Shown: positions 25,503 to 33,222 of the stretch, in pieces
Position numbering within the stretch: the first letter of the stretch is position 1
Layout: every line of letters begins with the position of its first letter
Assembly (NCBI GenBank): GCA_905339235.1
Contig: CAJPFG010000001.1
Span: 62,001-126,000 of the forward strand
Direction of reading: 5' to 3'
Source: Phycisphaerales bacterium
GTDB taxonomy: Bacteria > Planctomycetota > Phycisphaerae > Phycisphaerales > UBA1924
DNA: 64,000 nt
The notes under the pieces: generated by a model
Seen by the model: the letters and a program-made list of their open reading frames with translations, nothing else
Told to the model about the DNA's origin: nothing
Database searches by the model: none
Position numbers and translations under genes: made by a program

Positions 25503-26504
25503 TTACTTATTCCCGCCGGGTACCGATTCGAACTTCGGAGAGATCAACTCCTGGGCTTCCGCCGAGTCGATATTGTCCGCGGTCACCAGCATGGCTCCTG
25601 TGTCCACGGAGGTTTCAACCGGCGCACCCCGCAGGTGCTCAAGGGCGGTCATGACGCCCAAGTATCCCATCCGGATGGGATTCTGGAGCACGATGCCATG
25701 TACCTCGCCCTTGCGCAGTCCGTCCATGGCCGCGTCGGAAGCATCGAATCCGACGAACTTGACCTTCCCAGCCAATCCGCGAGATCGGAGCGCCAACAGC
25801 ATTCCAAAGGTCGAACCCTCGTTCGGGCAGAACACCCCGTCGATACCGGTCTGGGCGCTGAGGAGATTCTCCGCGGCCTCCTGGGCCGTGGCCCTCGTGG
25901 CTCCGGCGTAACGCTTGGGATCGGTGACCGTGAATCCGGCGTGGGCTTTCAGAGCCTCGATGAAACCATCCTCGCGGAGGGTCGTGCTCTGGGAGCCTTC
26001 GAGGTACCTCAGAACCAGCACGTTTCCCTTGCCGCCCAGCAACGACGCCATGTGTTCACCGGCGAGTTTCCCGCCCGCGAAGTTGTCCGTCGCGACAAAC
26101 GCGACGAAATCCGTCCCGGCCGTCGCGTCGAGTCCCGAATCGATGATGACTATGGGGATCTTCGCCGCGGCGGCCTGGCGGACGGGTTCCACCAGTGCCC
26201 GGTTGTCGAGGGGCGCGAGAACGATGGCGTCGTACTTTGCCGAGATGAGGTTCTGCACCAGGGCGATCTGCTGCTCGCGATCGTCCTCTTTTTCGGGGCC
26301 GCGGAACGTAATCTCGGCGCCTGCCTCGGCCCCCGCACGCATCGCGCCGGCACGCACAGACTTCCAGAACTCGTGGGTCGTGCCCTTGGGAACCACGGCG
26401 ATGCGGAGTTTGGGAGCCGTCGCTGGCGCGGCGGTGGGGGTCTTTTCGGTGCACGCACCGATCAGCATGGCCAAGGCCAGCAGTGCGGGAATGATCCGTG
26501 TCAT
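25503..26504 (-). CDS. Sugar-binding lipoprotein of an ABC importer (RbsB type)
   Basis: The 333-residue protein starts MTRIIPALLALAMLIGAC with lipobox cysteine C18, followed by a periplasmic-binding-protein type 1 fold: LRIAVVPKGTTHEFWKSVRA, then YDAIVLAPLDN, IPIVIIDSG, and DGVFCPNEGSTFGML. It captures a sugar, probably a pentose, hexose or polyol, for the adjacent permease. ATG 26504 gives a proper signal peptide; a longer in-frame start at 26519 does not. Substrate cannot be read from the sequence. Confidence 0.9.
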   Translation of the reverse strand: MTRIIPALLALAMLIGACTEKTPTAAPATAPKLRIAVVPKGTTHEFWKSVRAGAMRAGAEAGAEITFRGPEKEDDREQQIALVQNLISAKYDAIVLAPLDNRALVEPVRQAAAAKIPIVIIDSGLDATAGTDFVAFVATDNFAGGKLAGEHMASLLGGKGNVLVLRYLEGSQSTTLREDGFIEALKAHAGFTVTDPKRYAGATRATAQEAAENLLSAQTGIDGVFCPNEGSTFGMLLALRSRGLAGKVKFVGFDASDAAMDGLRKGEVHGIVLQNPIRMGYLGVMTALEHLRGAPVETSVDTGAMLVTADNIDSAEAQELISPKFESVPGGNK

Positions 26505-26619
26505 GCGACCATGGTACAAAGTCGGCGGGATTCCGCACGCAAGACCCCGGAGGATCGCGAACGAAGGCCTGCGCCGATGGAACTGGTGTTCGATCTTGAC
26601 TGGAGTTGAGACGCCGGCG

Positions 26620-27084
26620 TTACAGGGCCTCGGCGTCGCGCTTCTGGACGGTGATGGGGAAGGCCTCGATCTTCCAGCGGCGACGGGCTTCGAACGCCGC
26701 GACGTCCGCCACGCTGGTATTGGTCAGGAACTCCATGACTTTGGCCCGTTGGGCGGTCCAGAACTTGTGCGCGGGGCAGGCCCGCTCGTCGGAGCATTCG
26801 GCGGTGCCGAGCATGCAGGTGGGGACGACGACCGGATCGTCCAGGGCCGTGCACAACTCGATGAGCGAAATGTCCGTGGCGGCCCGGGCCAGGGTGACCC
26901 CGCCTCCCACACCGCGCTGCGTGTTCACAATCCCTCGCTTCCCGAGGGCATGGATGAGTTTCGCAAGATACGGGGCCGGTAACTCCGCCGCCTTGGCGAT
27001 TTCCTTCACGAGCACCGGTTTCCCGCCCGCGCTGGCGATGTAGCCCAGAGCGGTCACGGCGTAGCCGACGCTTTGACTGAGCAT
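26620..27084 (-). CDS. Rrf2-family transcriptional regulator with probable Fe-S cluster
   Basis: The 154-residue protein has the Rrf2 winged helix (MLSQSVGYAVTALGYIAS, ELPAPYLAKLIHALGKRGIV) and three cysteines C90, C97 and C103 followed by H106 in a C-X6-C-X5-C-X2-H pattern, close to that of IscR/NsrR-type iron-sulfur regulators. It is divergent to the cbb3 oxidase operon and separated by 218 bases. The likely job is control of the oxidase, and of itself, in response to oxygen, nitric oxide or Fe-S status. GGAGG stands 6 bases before ATG 27084. The spacing is close to but not identical with IscR, so its exact class is open. Confidence 0.88.
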   Translation of the reverse strand: MLSQSVGYAVTALGYIASAGGKPVLVKEIAKAAELPAPYLAKLIHALGKRGIVNTQRGVGGGVTLARAATDISLIELCTALDDPVVVPTCMLGTAECSDERACPAHKFWTAQRAKVMEFLTNTSVADVAAFEARRRWKIEAFPITVQKRDAEAL

Positions 27085-27110
27085 GGTTCGCCTCCAGAAT
27101 AATGGGAACT

Positions 27111-27128
27111 AACGATCAACAGATCGTT
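27111..27128. promoter_or_regulatory. Inverted repeat in the rrf2 leader
   Basis: AACGATC-AACA-GATCGTT is a perfect 7-4-7 inverted repeat, 27 bases before the rrf2 start. It could be an operator or an RNA hairpin. Confidence 0.45.
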
Positions 27129-27141
27129 TTCTCCCATGACG

Positions 27142-27170
27142 ATACTATCGGCAATCCGCGAGAGAAGCAA
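27142..27170 (-). promoter_or_regulatory. Candidate rrf2 promoter
   Basis: On the minus strand, TTGCTT (27170-27165) and TAGTAT (27147-27142) are 17 bases apart. The -10 lies within the palindrome CGATACTATCG (27140-27150) and overlaps the element CTATCGGCA (27145-27153), which suggests autoregulation. Confidence 0.5.
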
Positions 27171-27196
27171 GCGGAATGGTCCATTTTCTCCGCCCC

Positions 27197-27225
27197 TTGA
27201 CAGGGTCAGTGCCGATAGCAATAAT
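27197..27225 (+). promoter_or_regulatory. Promoter of the cbb3 oxidase operon with embedded half-site
   Basis: A perfect TTGACA (27197-27202), 17-base spacer and AATAAT (27220-27225) form the best sigma-70 promoter in the window. The spacer contains TGCCGATAG (27210-27218), the inverse of CTATCGGCA at the rrf2 -10. Confidence 0.7.
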
Positions 27226-27302
27226 GGACTAGTTGATATCTGGATCAAGAAGTACGTCCTTATTCTGACCGTTTGAGCCAGAGTGATTCAGGAGCCTTGG
27301 GC

Positions 27303-29645
27303 ATGGCTGCACAATTGACCACCGAACTGGGGCGGAGTCCGGTCACGACCGCCGGATACGGCCGCATGGAGAAGTTTTCCTACGACGACGCGGTGGTCCG
27401 GAAGTTTCTCATCGCGACCCTCATTTGGGGTCTGGTCGCGTTCCTGGTCGGGCTCATCGTGGCGTTCGAACTGGTCCTTCCGACGATTCTAAAGTACGTG
27501 CCGTGGCTGGGGGTCCTGGTGAACCAGCCCGATTCCCCGTTGAACGGGCTAGGCCAGTACCTGACCTTTGGCCGCCTTCGGCCTCTCCACACCAACGCCG
27601 CGATCTTCGCATTCGCGGGAAACGCCCTCTTCGCCGCGATCTACTACTCGACGCAGCGCCTGTGCAAGGCCCGCATGTGGAGCGACCTGCTGAGCAACCT
27701 GCACTTCTGGGGGTGGCAGTTCATCATCGTGTGCGCCGCCCTGACGCTGCCGATGGGCATCACCGCGGGCAAGGAGTACGCCGAACTCGAGTGGCCCATC
27801 GACCTGCTGATCGCGGTTGTGTGGCTGGGCTTCTTCGGCACGAACTTCTTCATGACGCTCAAGAACCGCCGCGAGCGCCACATGTACGTGGCCCTGTGGT
27901 TCTACATCGCCACGATCGTCACCGTCACCATCCTGCACGTCTTCAACAGCCTCGCGGTTCCGGCGAGTTTCTTCAAGTCCTACTCCGTGTACGCGGGTGT
28001 GCAGGACGCCTTCATGCAGTGGTGGTACGGCCACAACGCCGTGGCGTTCTTCCTGACGACTCCCTTCCTGGGCCTCATGTACTACTTCCTGCCCAAGGCG
28101 GCGGGAAAGCCCGTGTACTCGTACCGGCTTTCCATCGTGCACTTCTGGACGCTGGTCTTCATCTACATTTGGGCCGGCCCGCACCACCTGCACTACACCT
28201 CCCTCCCCGCGTGGGCCAGCAGTCTGGGCATGCTCTTCAGCGTGATGCTGTGGATGCCCTCCTGGGGCGGGATGATCAACGGTCTGCTGACGCTCCGAGG
28301 GGCGTGGAACCAGGTCGCGGCCGATCCCATCCTCAAGTTCTTCGTCGTCGGCGTGACCTTCTACGGCATGTCCACGTTCGAGGGCCCGATGCTCAGCGTC
28401 AAGAGCGTGAACGCCCTCAGCCATTACACCGACTGGACCATCGCCCACGTGCACGCCGGGGCACTGGGTTGGAACGGGTTCATGACCTTCGGCATGGCCT
28501 ACTGGCTTCTGCCGCGGCTGTTCCAGGCGCCTCTCTGGAGCAAGCGGCTGATGGCGACGCACTTCTGGATTGCGACCATCGGCATTCTGCTCTACATCAT
28601 TCCGATTTACTTCGCGGGCATCACGCAAGGCCTGATGTGGCGTGCGTTCAACGAGACCGGGCGCCTCCAGTTCCCGGAGTTTGTCGAGACCGTCACCCGC
28701 CTCATGCCGTTCTACTGGATCCGCGTGCTCGGCGGGCTGCTGTACATCGCCGGGATGATCCTGATGATCGTCAACGCTCTTATGACCTGGCGCGCCCGCC
28801 CTGCGGTCTACGAGGAGCCCGTGCACGAGGCTCCGGCCCTGATCCCCGGGTATGTGGATGAGCCCGCGCCCGAATCGCATCTCGTGGGGAATCTCGAAGT
28901 CGGCCGCCGGATGGACCTGTTCATCCAGGGCTGGTGGCACCGCGTCTGGGAGCGCAAGCCGCTGAAGTTCACCATCTGGGTGATCATCGCCGTGTGCGTT
29001 GCGTCGCTGTTCGAGATCATCCCCACGTTCCTGATCCGCTCGAACGTGCCGTCCATCGCGAGCGTCCAGCCGTACACCCCGCTGGAACTGATGGGCCGCG
29101 AGATCTATATCGCCGAGGGGTGCTACAACTGCCACTCGCAGATGATCCGGCCCATCTGGGCCGAGACCAAGCGATTCGGCGAGTACAGCAAGCCGGGCGA
29201 GTTCGTCTACGACCATCCGTTCCAATGGGGTAGCCGGCGCATCGGACCGGACCTGGCCCGCGAGGGAGGGCGGCAGAGTCACGACTGGCACGTCCGCCAT
29301 CTCGAAGACCCGCGCCAGTTGATCCCGCAGTCGGTGATGCCCTCATACCAGCACCTGCTCAACGAAAAACTCGACTTTGACTCCATCCAGTCGCGGATCG
29401 ACGCCATGGCCATGCTCGGCGTGCCATACGGCGACGCGGTCAAGAAGGGGCGGGGCGCCGAACTCGCGAAGGCCCAGGCCGCGGCCATCGCGAAGGACCT
29501 CGTGATTCAGGGCGGCTACGCGGATCTCGAAGACAAGAAGGTGCTCGCACTCGTGGCGTACCTGCAGAGGCTGGGCACGGACATCAGCAAGCCCCCGCCC
29601 ACGGCCGAGGGCATGCCCGTAGCCGTCTCGGGAGGCACACCATGA
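27303..29645 (+). CDS. ccoNO: cbb3-type cytochrome c oxidase, fused subunits I and II (CcoNO)
   Basis: The 780-residue protein joins CcoN and CcoO. Residues about 20-510 are the haem-copper oxidase core with twelve or so helices and the histidines of the binuclear centre (IWAGPHHLHYTSLP, TIAHVHAGALGWNG). After a linker and one further helix (about 555-580), the CcoO domain carries the haem-c motif C607-YN-C610-H611 and the conserved SQMIRPIWAE. The enzyme reduces oxygen at low concentration and pumps protons. ATG 27303 has AGGAG 8 bases upstream and is preferred to a TTG at 27273. In most bacteria the two subunits are separate genes. Confidence 0.95.
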   Translation: MAAQLTTELGRSPVTTAGYGRMEKFSYDDAVVRKFLIATLIWGLVAFLVGLIVAFELVLPTILKYVPWLGVLVNQPDSPLNGLGQYLTFGRLRPLHTNAAIFAFAGNALFAAIYYSTQRLCKARMWSDLLSNLHFWGWQFIIVCAALTLPMGITAGKEYAELEWPIDLLIAVVWLGFFGTNFFMTLKNRRERHMYVALWFYIATIVTVTILHVFNSLAVPASFFKSYSVYAGVQDAFMQWWYGHNAVAFFLTTPFLGLMYYFLPKAAGKPVYSYRLSIVHFWTLVFIYIWAGPHHLHYTSLPAWASSLGMLFSVMLWMPSWGGMINGLLTLRGAWNQVAADPILKFFVVGVTFYGMSTFEGPMLSVKSVNALSHYTDWTIAHVHAGALGWNGFMTFGMAYWLLPRLFQAPLWSKRLMATHFWIATIGILLYIIPIYFAGITQGLMWRAFNETGRLQFPEFVETVTRLMPFYWIRVLGGLLYIAGMILMIVNALMTWRARPAVYEEPVHEAPALIPGYVDEPAPESHLVGNLEVGRRMDLFIQGWWHRVWERKPLKFTIWVIIAVCVASLFEIIPTFLIRSNVPSIASVQPYTPLELMGREIYIAEGCYNCHSQMIRPIWAETKRFGEYSKPGEFVYDHPFQWGSRRIGPDLAREGGRQSHDWHVRHLEDPRQLIPQSVMPSYQHLLNEKLDFDSIQSRIDAMAMLGVPYGDAVKKGRGAELAKAQAAAIAKDLVIQGGYADLEDKKVLALVAYLQRLGTDISKPPPTAEGMPVAVSGGTP

Positions 29646-29842
29646 GCCTGAGCGAACTCATGAGCGGGATGAAACTCGCGGCGTTCCCGACCATCGCCCT
29701 GGTCATCTTCCTGGTGGTCTTTGCCGTTGTGACGTTCCGCGTTCTGTTCAACCGCGACCGCGAGGAGTACGAACGGGCCGCCCGAATGCCGCTGGAAGAT
29801 TCCACGAATATCGACGGGCGCCACGGAGGTCAGCAGCCATGA
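29642..29842 (+). CDS. ccoQ: cbb3 oxidase small subunit CcoQ
   Basis: The 66-residue protein has one transmembrane helix (residues about 13-35, FPTIALVIFLVVFAVVTFRV) followed by a charged tail (NRDREEYERAARMPLED), as in CcoQ/FixQ, which stabilises the oxidase complex. It overlaps ccoNO and ccoP by ATGA at both ends. Assignment rests on size, topology and position. Confidence 0.85.
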   Translation: MSLSELMSGMKLAAFPTIALVIFLVVFAVVTFRVLFNRDREEYERAARMPLEDSTNIDGRHGGQQP

Positions 29843-30411
29843 ACCAGACAGAAGAAAAACTGATGCACCACGAGTACGACGGGATCAGGGAGTACGACAA
29901 CCCGACCCCGGGCTGGTGGCACCTCATCTTCATCGCCAGCATCATCTTCTCCGTGTTCTACGCGATGTACTGGCACATGAGCCCGCTGTCGTCGTCGATC
30001 GAGGAGAAATGGAAGCAGAGCCAGGTCGCCGAGTACCAGCGCCTGTTCGGCGAGTTGGGGACACTCCACAACGACGAAACGACGCTCAAAATGCTGATCG
30101 GCAAGGCGGACATGATGGCCGTGGCCGAGGGCACCTTCCAGACCACGTGCGCCAGTTGCCACGGGAAGGACGGTGGAGGCATCAATGGCGTCAATCTGAC
30201 CGACGATTCGTACAAGAACGTCAAGGTGGCGACGGACATCTTCAACGTCGTGACAGACGGCGCGAATAACGGCGCCATGCCGTCGTGGAAGAACCAGTTC
30301 TCGGAGAACGAGCGGATCCTGCTCGCGGCGTACATCATGACCCTGCGCGGGAAGCAGCCGGCAAGCCCCAAGCAGGCCGAGGGAAACCCCATTCCCGCCT
30401 GGGGGTTCTGA
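29839..30411 (+). CDS. ccoP: cbb3 oxidase subunit III (CcoP), single-haem form
   Basis: The 190-residue protein has an N-terminal CcoP signature (HEYDGIREYDNPTPGWWH), one membrane helix (about 28-47) and one cytochrome c domain with C104-AS-C107-H108 and a distal NNGAMPSWKNQF. The usual CcoP has two haem-c domains in tandem and about 290-310 residues; here one is missing and the frame is intact, so this is a genuinely shorter form and not a truncation in this sequence. It feeds electrons to CcoO/CcoN. Confidence 0.92.
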   Translation: MNQTEEKLMHHEYDGIREYDNPTPGWWHLIFIASIIFSVFYAMYWHMSPLSSSIEEKWKQSQVAEYQRLFGELGTLHNDETTLKMLIGKADMMAVAEGTFQTTCASCHGKDGGGINGVNLTDDSYKNVKVATDIFNVVTDGANNGAMPSWKNQFSENERILLAAYIMTLRGKQPASPKQAEGNPIPAWGF

Positions 30412-30462
30412 GGTGGGACGACGCTTGATCAGGGAACGCACCGGGGCTCGCGAGTCTCTCAC

Positions 30463-31959
30463 ATGACGATGAGTTCCTCCAGACACGCGTCGATCCGCGC
30501 TGAGAGCGAAAGCCCGGCCTCGCAGGCTTCCAGCGTGCTCTCCACGCTGAACTCCGACGGCTCGCGCCGATGGATGAAACCCCGTCCCAGCGACGGTCGT
30601 TTCGTCCGGGCGCGTCGGGCCGTGGCGTGGCTGCTGATCGTCGTGTTCACGGTGATCCCCTATATCAAGGTCGGCGGGGCGCCGCTGCTGCTCCTGGATA
30701 TTCCGACGCGGCGGTTCACCGTGTTCGGCGTGACTTTCCTGCCCTATGACACGTTGCTGCTTGCCCTGCTGATGCTGAGTATCTTCGTCACCGTGTTCCT
30801 GGTGACGTCGATGCTCGGCCGCGTCTGGTGTGGCTGGGGATGCCCGCAGACCGTGTACATGGAGTTCGTGTTCCGGCCGATCGAGCGGTTCTTTGACGGT
30901 GTGCCCGGGCGGGCGAAGCGCGGGTCGTTCGTGGGCAGCGGCGGCGCCACATTTCTGAAGTTTGTTGCGTACTTTCTCGTGGCCTGCTTTCTGGCTCACA
31001 CATTTCTTGCGTACTTCGTCGGCGTCGAGCGGCTGCTCCAGTGGGTGACGCAGTCCCCCCTGAAGCACCCGACCGGCTTTTTCGTCATGGCCCTCACCAC
31101 GGCCCTGATGTTGTTCGACTTCGGGTTCTTCCGCGAGCAGGTGTGCTTGGTGGCCTGCCCGTACGGCCGCTTCCAGAGCGTCATGTTCGACCGACGATCT
31201 CTCATCGTCACGTACGACCCAAAGCGCGGCGAGCCGAGGGGCAAAGGGCGTAAGGGCGATCTTTCCCTCAACGTTCTCCGCGGCGATTGCGTTGATTGCG
31301 GCCTGTGCGTCGCGACATGCCCGACCGGCATTGACATCCGCAACGGCCTCCAAATGGAGTGCGTCCACTGCGCGCAGTGCATCGATGCGTGCGACGCCGT
31401 AATGACCAAACTCGGCAAGCCGCGCGGCCTGATCCGCTACGGCTCCCAGGCACAACTCGCGGGAGAGCACCCGCGCGTCTTGCGCCCCCGTGTGGTCATC
31501 TATTCAAGCATTCTCGCAGTTCTCGTCACGGCGCTGGTCACCCTGCTGGTCAATCGCACCGCCGCCAACGTCCTGGTCCTTCGGGCTCGGGGAGCGCCGT
31601 TCGTGGCCGTTTCCGAGACTGAAACCGGCAACAACGTGCGCGTCAAAGTCACCAACCGCACCACCCGCACCGCGGAATACTCGGTCTCCATTTCCGGGCC
31701 CGAGGGAGCCCACCTGCGGGCCGACGAGAGCGCCATGGTGGTAGACCCCGTGCAATCGAAGGAACTTTCCGTCATGCTCGTGGTGCCCAACGCGGCGTTC
31801 GAACGCGGCAGGGCCGAAGTTACCGTAACGATCTCGGGGCCCGACGGCTTTGACGAGCGCGTGCCCTTCCGCATGGTCGGCCCCGGCTCGATGCACGCGG
31901 CCGCGAAGCACGATGAGCACGACGAGCATGTCAAGGAGCATTCCGATGACGACCACTGA
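30463..31959 (+). CDS. ccoG: Cytochrome c oxidase accessory protein CcoG (FixG/RdxA)
   Basis: The 498-residue membrane ferredoxin-like protein has the motif GRVWCGWGCPQTVYMEFVF after the first helices. A double [4Fe-4S] ferredoxin section follows: CVDCGLCVATCPTGIDIRNG and MECVHCAQCIDACD. A C-terminal Ig-like periplasmic domain (about 370-470) precedes a His-rich end. CcoG reduces copper for delivery to the oxidase. ATG 30463 has no good ribosome binding site; ATG 30469 is an alternative. Confidence 0.94.
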   Translation: MTMSSSRHASIRAESESPASQASSVLSTLNSDGSRRWMKPRPSDGRFVRARRAVAWLLIVVFTVIPYIKVGGAPLLLLDIPTRRFTVFGVTFLPYDTLLLALLMLSIFVTVFLVTSMLGRVWCGWGCPQTVYMEFVFRPIERFFDGVPGRAKRGSFVGSGGATFLKFVAYFLVACFLAHTFLAYFVGVERLLQWVTQSPLKHPTGFFVMALTTALMLFDFGFFREQVCLVACPYGRFQSVMFDRRSLIVTYDPKRGEPRGKGRKGDLSLNVLRGDCVDCGLCVATCPTGIDIRNGLQMECVHCAQCIDACDAVMTKLGKPRGLIRYGSQAQLAGEHPRVLRPRVVIYSSILAVLVTALVTLLVNRTAANVLVLRARGAPFVAVSETETGNNVRVKVTNRTTRTAEYSVSISGPEGAHLRADESAMVVDPVQSKELSVMLVVPNAAFERGRAEVTVTISGPDGFDERVPFRMVGPGSMHAAAKHDEHDEHVKEHSDDDH

Positions 31960-32455
31960 GCGGAGTTCGTCCGGCCGCGTGTGGCCCTACGCGGTCGTGG
32001 GACTGCTCGCGATGAACGCGGTGATTGTCGGCATCACGGTGTACGCCGCGTCGTCGGATCGCTCGTTCGCGGTCGTGCCGGGGTACTACGAGAAGGCCTC
32101 TCGCTGGGATGACGAAGTCCGCGCCCGCCAGCGGGAGTCGGCCATGGGCTGGGCGCTCCGCATGGAGGTGGGAAGTCCAGATCTGCGAAGCGGAGACCGC
32201 CTGCTGATCGCCACGCTCACCGATCGACACGGCGAGTCGCTTTCCGATGTCTCGCTGAAGGCCGAGGCGTTCCACAACGCCTCCGCCCGAGATCGCGTGA
32301 CGCTGGATTTCGCGCCCACCGGCCGCCCCGGTGAACTGGCCTGCACGCTGCACGGGTCGCGGCCGGGGCTGTGGACGTTTGATTTTGCCGCACGCCGCGG
32401 TAAGGAGACGTGGTCTCAATCATCGGACATCGAGGTCTCGGGGGTTTCACGGTGA
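31946..32455 (+). CDS. ccoH: CcoH/FixH-family cbb3 assembly protein
   Basis: From ATG 31946 (AAGGAG upstream) the 169-residue protein has one N-terminal membrane helix (RVWPYAVVGLLAMNAVIVGI), the FixH-like VVPGYYEKASRWDDEVRARQ, and an Ig-like periplasmic domain. FixH/CcoH proteins are needed for stable cbb3 assembly. The start lies inside the end of ccoG (14-base overlap), and its stop overlaps the next start as GTGA. Confidence 0.85.
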   Translation: MTTTERSSSGRVWPYAVVGLLAMNAVIVGITVYAASSDRSFAVVPGYYEKASRWDDEVRARQRESAMGWALRMEVGSPDLRSGDRLLIATLTDRHGESLSDVSLKAEAFHNASARDRVTLDFAPTGRPGELACTLHGSRPGLWTFDFAARRGKETWSQSSDIEVSGVSR

Positions 32456-33222
32456 TCCCGGCCGTCCTCGCCATCCTGACCGCCAGCCTGCTGGGCAGCC
32501 TGCACTGCGTTGGCATGTGCGGGGCGTTCGTGGCGCTCGCGGTGGCAGGGGACAAAGCCTCACCCGCTCGCCTGCACGCCGCGTACAACTTCGGACGCCT
32601 GGTTACCTACGTGACGCTGGGTGCCCTCGCGGGAGCCGCCGGGCATGCCCTGGATCTCGGCGGTGAGTACGTCGGACTGCCGAGGTCCGCGGCCGTGCTG
32701 GCCGGCGTTGTCATGGTCGCTTTCGGAGTCTCCGCGGTCTTGCGGTCGCTCGGAATCCGCGTGCCGCGGATGCCGATCCCCGGGGTGATGAGATCCGCCG
32801 CCGAGTACGGGTACCGCCACGTGGACGGCCTCAGCCCCGTGGCACGTGCGGGAGCGCTGGGATTGCTCACCACCCTGTTGCCCTGTGGGTGGCTGTATGC
32901 GTTTGTAGCGACCGCCGCGGGAACGGCCAGCCCGCTATGGGGAGCCGCGGCGATGGCTGCGTTCTGGCTGGGAACGGTTCCCGCGCTCGTGACCCTCGGC
33001 GTAGGCGTCCAGAAACTCTCCGGCCCCCTTCGCCGGCACGTGCCTGTGCTCACTTCGGTGGTACTCGTCGTGATCGGCGTCGCGACCGCTTTCGGGCGAT
33101 TGAACGTCTCTACGCTGGGCGCGGGGATTCGTTCCGCGGACCTCGTGTCGATTAGTAACGCGGCCCATGAGACTCCTCCCTGCTGCGCGGAGCCTGATGG
33201 AGAGGACGCGACAACGCCATGA
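32452..33222 (+). CDS. SafE/DsbD_2-type membrane protein of cbb3 clusters
   Basis: The 256-residue protein from GTG 32452 has six or so helices with two cysteine motifs in the membrane, GSLHCVGMCGAFVALA and LLTTLLPCGWLYAFVATAAG. This is the "sulfite exporter TauE/SafE" (DsbD_2/cytochrome c biogenesis-like) family that often accompanies ccoGHIS genes and is suspected to handle copper or thiols. The GTGA overlap with ccoH supports this start; a GTG at 32410 would add 14 residues. The C-terminus has CC (HETPPCCAEPDG). Function in detail unknown. Confidence 0.8.
   Translation: MIPAVLAILTASLLGSLHCVGMCGAFVALAVAGDKASPARLHAAYNFGRLVTYVTLGALAGAAGHALDLGGEYVGLPRSAAVLAGVVMVAFGVSAVLRSLGIRVPRMPIPGVMRSAAEYGYRHVDGLSPVARAGALGLLTTLLPCGWLYAFVATAAGTASPLWGAAAMAAFWLGTVPALVTLGVGVQKLSGPLRRHVPVLTSVVLVVIGVATAFGRLNVSTLGAGIRSADLVSISNAAHETPPCCAEPDGEDATTP

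Noticed and set aside
27549..29300. A 583-codon minus frame opposite ccoNO
   Set aside because: Antisense shadow; the plus strand encodes an unmistakable haem-copper oxidase.
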